A stretch of DNA of 64,000 bases from Rhodobacter ferrooxidans (lineage in GTDB: Bacteria > Pseudomonadota > Alphaproteobacteria > Rhodobacterales > Rhodobacteraceae): assembly GCF_000176015.1 (NCBI RefSeq), contig NZ_ACYY01000009.1:62001-126000 (forward strand). Direction: 5' to 3'. A program made the translations under genes and the position numbers. Each line of letters opens with the position of its first letter. The stretch's first letter is position 1. Of the stretch, positions 62,570 to 64,000 are shown piece by piece. The notes under the pieces were generated by a model. The model was given only the letters and a program-made list of their open reading frames with translations, made no database searches and had not been told where the DNA came from.

Positions 62570-62581
62570 ATTTGATCAAAT
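62570..62581. promoter_or_regulatory. Palindrome ATTTGATCAAAT upstream of the ligase cluster
   Basis: A perfect 12-base palindrome, AT-rich in a G+C-rich gap, lies eight bases after the permease stop and about 180 bp before the copy 2 ligase start. It may be an operator for the amine-catabolism operon. No named regulator could be assigned. Confidence 0.35.
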
Positions 62582-62589
62582 AAACGATA

Positions 62590-63423
62590 CTAGCGGATCA
62601 CCTGCGGACGCAAGCGAATTCTGCTGCGCATGTTTTGCGGCAGGTGGCGGTTCAGGTGGCGGTTCACCCGCCCGAACAGCCAGATCACCGCCAGCGTCAG
62701 GCAGATGAAATAGAACGCCACGATGGGGTAAGGGATGAACGGGTTGAAGGTCTTGTCGGCAAAGTAGTTGGCGTAATACAGCGCGTCGCCCTGCTGCTGG
62801 AACGCCGGAAAGCCGGAAAAATACACCAGCGTCGAGGATTGCAGCAGAAAGATCGCCTCGTTGGTATAGCCGGGCCAGCCCAGCCGCAGCATGGTGGGCC
62901 ATTCGATGCGCCGAAACCTTTGCCAGCCGGTCAGCCCGTAGGCATCGGCGGCCTCGAGATCGCCCTTGGGGATGGACCGCAACGCGCCGTAGAAAATCTC
63001 GGCCGAATAGGCGGCGGTGTTCAGCACCATCACGATCAGCGCCCCGGCCCAGGCCTTGGTCAGCCACGAGGTATCGACCGTCATCCCCAGCACGTTGATG
63101 CCGCTGCGCGGCAGCAGCACCAGGGTTTCATAGGCCAGAAAGAACTGGATGAACAACGGCGAGCCGCGGAACACGAACACGAACCAATCGGCCGGCTTGC
63201 GTAAAAGCGGGCTGCGGGCGGTCTTGGCCAGCGCCAGCGCATTGGCCAGAAAAAACCCGAAGGCCAGCGCCACAAAGCCGAAATAGACGTTCCAGATCAG
63301 CCCCGACCCGATCAGGGTGAACTGCTGGCACAGGGTGAAATCGGTTTTCGGCAGCAGCTTTTCCCCGATGCCGATCGAGCGCAGCGCATAGGCGGCGAAG
63401 GTTTCCGCGCAGGTCATGGTCAT
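62590..63423 (-). CDS. Polar amino acid/polyamine-type ABC transporter permease, second subunit
   Basis: 277 residues of the HisM/GlnP permease family with five or six membrane segments. The EAA loop that contacts the ATPase is EAADAYGLTGWQRFRRIEWP. KSI-type N-terminal FVFRGSPLFIQFFLAYETLV matches the RGTPLLVQ motif of amino-acid permeases. It overlaps the preceding permease gene by four bases. Given the neighbours, it may import the amine or amino-acid substrate of the ligase cluster. Confidence 0.93.
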   Translation of the reverse strand: MTMTCAETFAAYALRSIGIGEKLLPKTDFTLCQQFTLIGSGLIWNVYFGFVALAFGFFLANALALAKTARSPLLRKPADWFVFVFRGSPLFIQFFLAYETLVLLPRSGINVLGMTVDTSWLTKAWAGALIVMVLNTAAYSAEIFYGALRSIPKGDLEAADAYGLTGWQRFRRIEWPTMLRLGWPGYTNEAIFLLQSSTLVYFSGFPAFQQQGDALYYANYFADKTFNPFIPYPIVAFYFICLTLAVIWLFGRVNRHLNRHLPQNMRSRIRLRPQVIR

Positions 63424-64000
63424 GTTGCGGCCTTCCGCATCGCCTCGCCCGCCGCGGTGGCCTGACCATGCGACAGCCGCGCGCTCAGCCGCCCCAGCAC
63501 CACCTCGGAAACCTTGGTCATCAAGAGATAGAACACCAAGAGCCCCAGAAAGTAGAAAATCCGCCAGTCCGGGTGCGGATAGTCATAGGCCTGGGTCTTG
63601 GTGCCGCCCAATTCGCGCGCGTAATAGACGATGTCCTTGACCCCCAGCAGAAACAGCAGCGGCGTTGCCTTGATCAGGATCATCCACAGATTGGCCAATC
63701 CCGGCAGCGCATAGGTCCACATCTGCGGCACCAGAATCCGGCGAAACACCTGGCCGTGGCTCATGCCATAGCTTTCGGCGGTTTCCAGTTGCGCCCGCGG
63801 CACCGCCTGCATCGCGCCATACAGCACGTTGGTGACAAAGGCCCCGAACACGATGGCAAAGGTGATCACCGCCAGACCAAAGCCGTAAGCCTGAAACACG
63901 AAGGGCGAGGCCGTCGCCACCGGCACCTTGGCCGCCGGGCAGACGTGAAACTCCAGCCCCTGAAACACCGGCTGGTCCCAGCCGGGGCAGACGAACTGCT
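63420..64000 (-). CDS. Polar amino acid/polyamine-type ABC transporter permease, first subunit (5' end missing)
   Basis: The frame runs off the window; the visible 193 residues include a periplasmic stretch with FVCPGWDQPVFQG and HVCPAAK, membrane segments, and the EAA loop LETAESYGMSHGQVFRRILV. It pairs with the next permease gene as the HisQ/HisM-type heterodimer. The substrate-binding protein and ATPase genes are presumably further upstream, outside the window. Two cysteines in a periplasmic loop are unusual for this family and might pair. Confidence 0.9.
   Translation of the reverse strand, partial: QFVCPGWDQPVFQGLEFHVCPAAKVPVATASPFVFQAYGFGLAVITFAIVFGAFVTNVLYGAMQAVPRAQLETAESYGMSHGQVFRRILVPQMWTYALPGLANLWMILIKATPLLFLLGVKDIVYYARELGGTKTQAYDYPHPDWRIFYFLGLLVFYLLMTKVSEVVLGRLSARLSHGQATAAGEAMRKAAT

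Overview
The window is about 64 kb of high-GC (roughly two-thirds G+C) bacterial chromosome from an alphaproteobacterium, most likely Rhodobacteraceae (Rhodobacter/Paracoccus-like). The evidence is a SAM-II riboswitch before metZ, an alphaproteobacterial LexA box (GTTC-N7-GTTC) before mmcB, a tRNA-His with A73 and no encoded G-1, PhaR-type CTGC-N3-GCAG operators before a phasin gene, and many proteins that look like Rhodobacteraceae versions. Coding density is high: no gap between genes exceeds 300 bp. I see no prophage, insertion sequence, CRISPR array or rRNA operon. Most of it is core metabolism, with a few accessory islands.

Layout. 1-4145 (+): end of a CaiB/BaiF CoA-transferase, an acyl-CoA dehydrogenase, urocanate hydratase (hutU) and a flavin reductase. 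4224-9453 (-): a frameshifted FAD-linked oxidase, a DUF1697 protein, a RimJ-like acetyltransferase, an M16 protease and thrC; the last three overlap at start and stop codons. 9634-11055 (+): tldD. 11282-18666 (-): tex, a P-type ATPase, folE2 and riboswitch-controlled metZ. 18872-26440: a glutathione transferase, ppsA, a YiiX-like lipoprotein, a phospholipase-D-like lipoprotein, a DUF5765-like membrane protein, tRNA-His and a small acidic protein. 26437-27494: SOS-regulated mmcB, a structured small RNA (6S-like) with its own promoter, and a small membrane protein.

27580-31501 (-): a META-domain protein, nusB-ribH-ribB (RibBX type) and ribE with a conserved unknown gene. 31687-36276 (+): kpsS, a Wza-type export lipoprotein and kpsC, i.e. 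a Kdo-linker capsule locus without its ABC transporter in view. 36280-41983: an LdtR-like MarR regulator, sdhE, an aspartate aminotransferase, a MATE exporter, a methyltransferase and ppk2 with an FNR-like box. 42249-44003 (-): a PAS-like/LuxR-HTH/alpha-beta-hydrolase fusion whose hydrolase domain lacks the nucleophile. 44148-47440: a second glutathione transferase, parE, an ArsC/Spx-like protein and a cold-shock protein.

47577-50047 (-): a four-gene bufferin-type copper-peptide operon (bufA, MNIO bufB, bufC, DoxX). 50259-53174: thrS and an ABHD10-like esterase. 53166-57615: a complete polyhydroxyalkanoate module (phaZ, phaC, phaP, phaR) with two PhaR operators, one lying in the spacer of the phaP promoter. 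57626-64000 (-): a gamma-glutamyl-polyamine-type catabolic cluster (puuB-like oxidase, two glutamine-synthetase-family ligases, a class I amidotransferase) behind two polar amino-acid ABC permeases; the second permease runs off the window.

Between genes there are several copies of a composite palindromic repeat (at 3412, 4147, 11061, 11205 and 30205). It has a covarying hairpin and a conserved tail, and it sits mostly at gene 3' ends.
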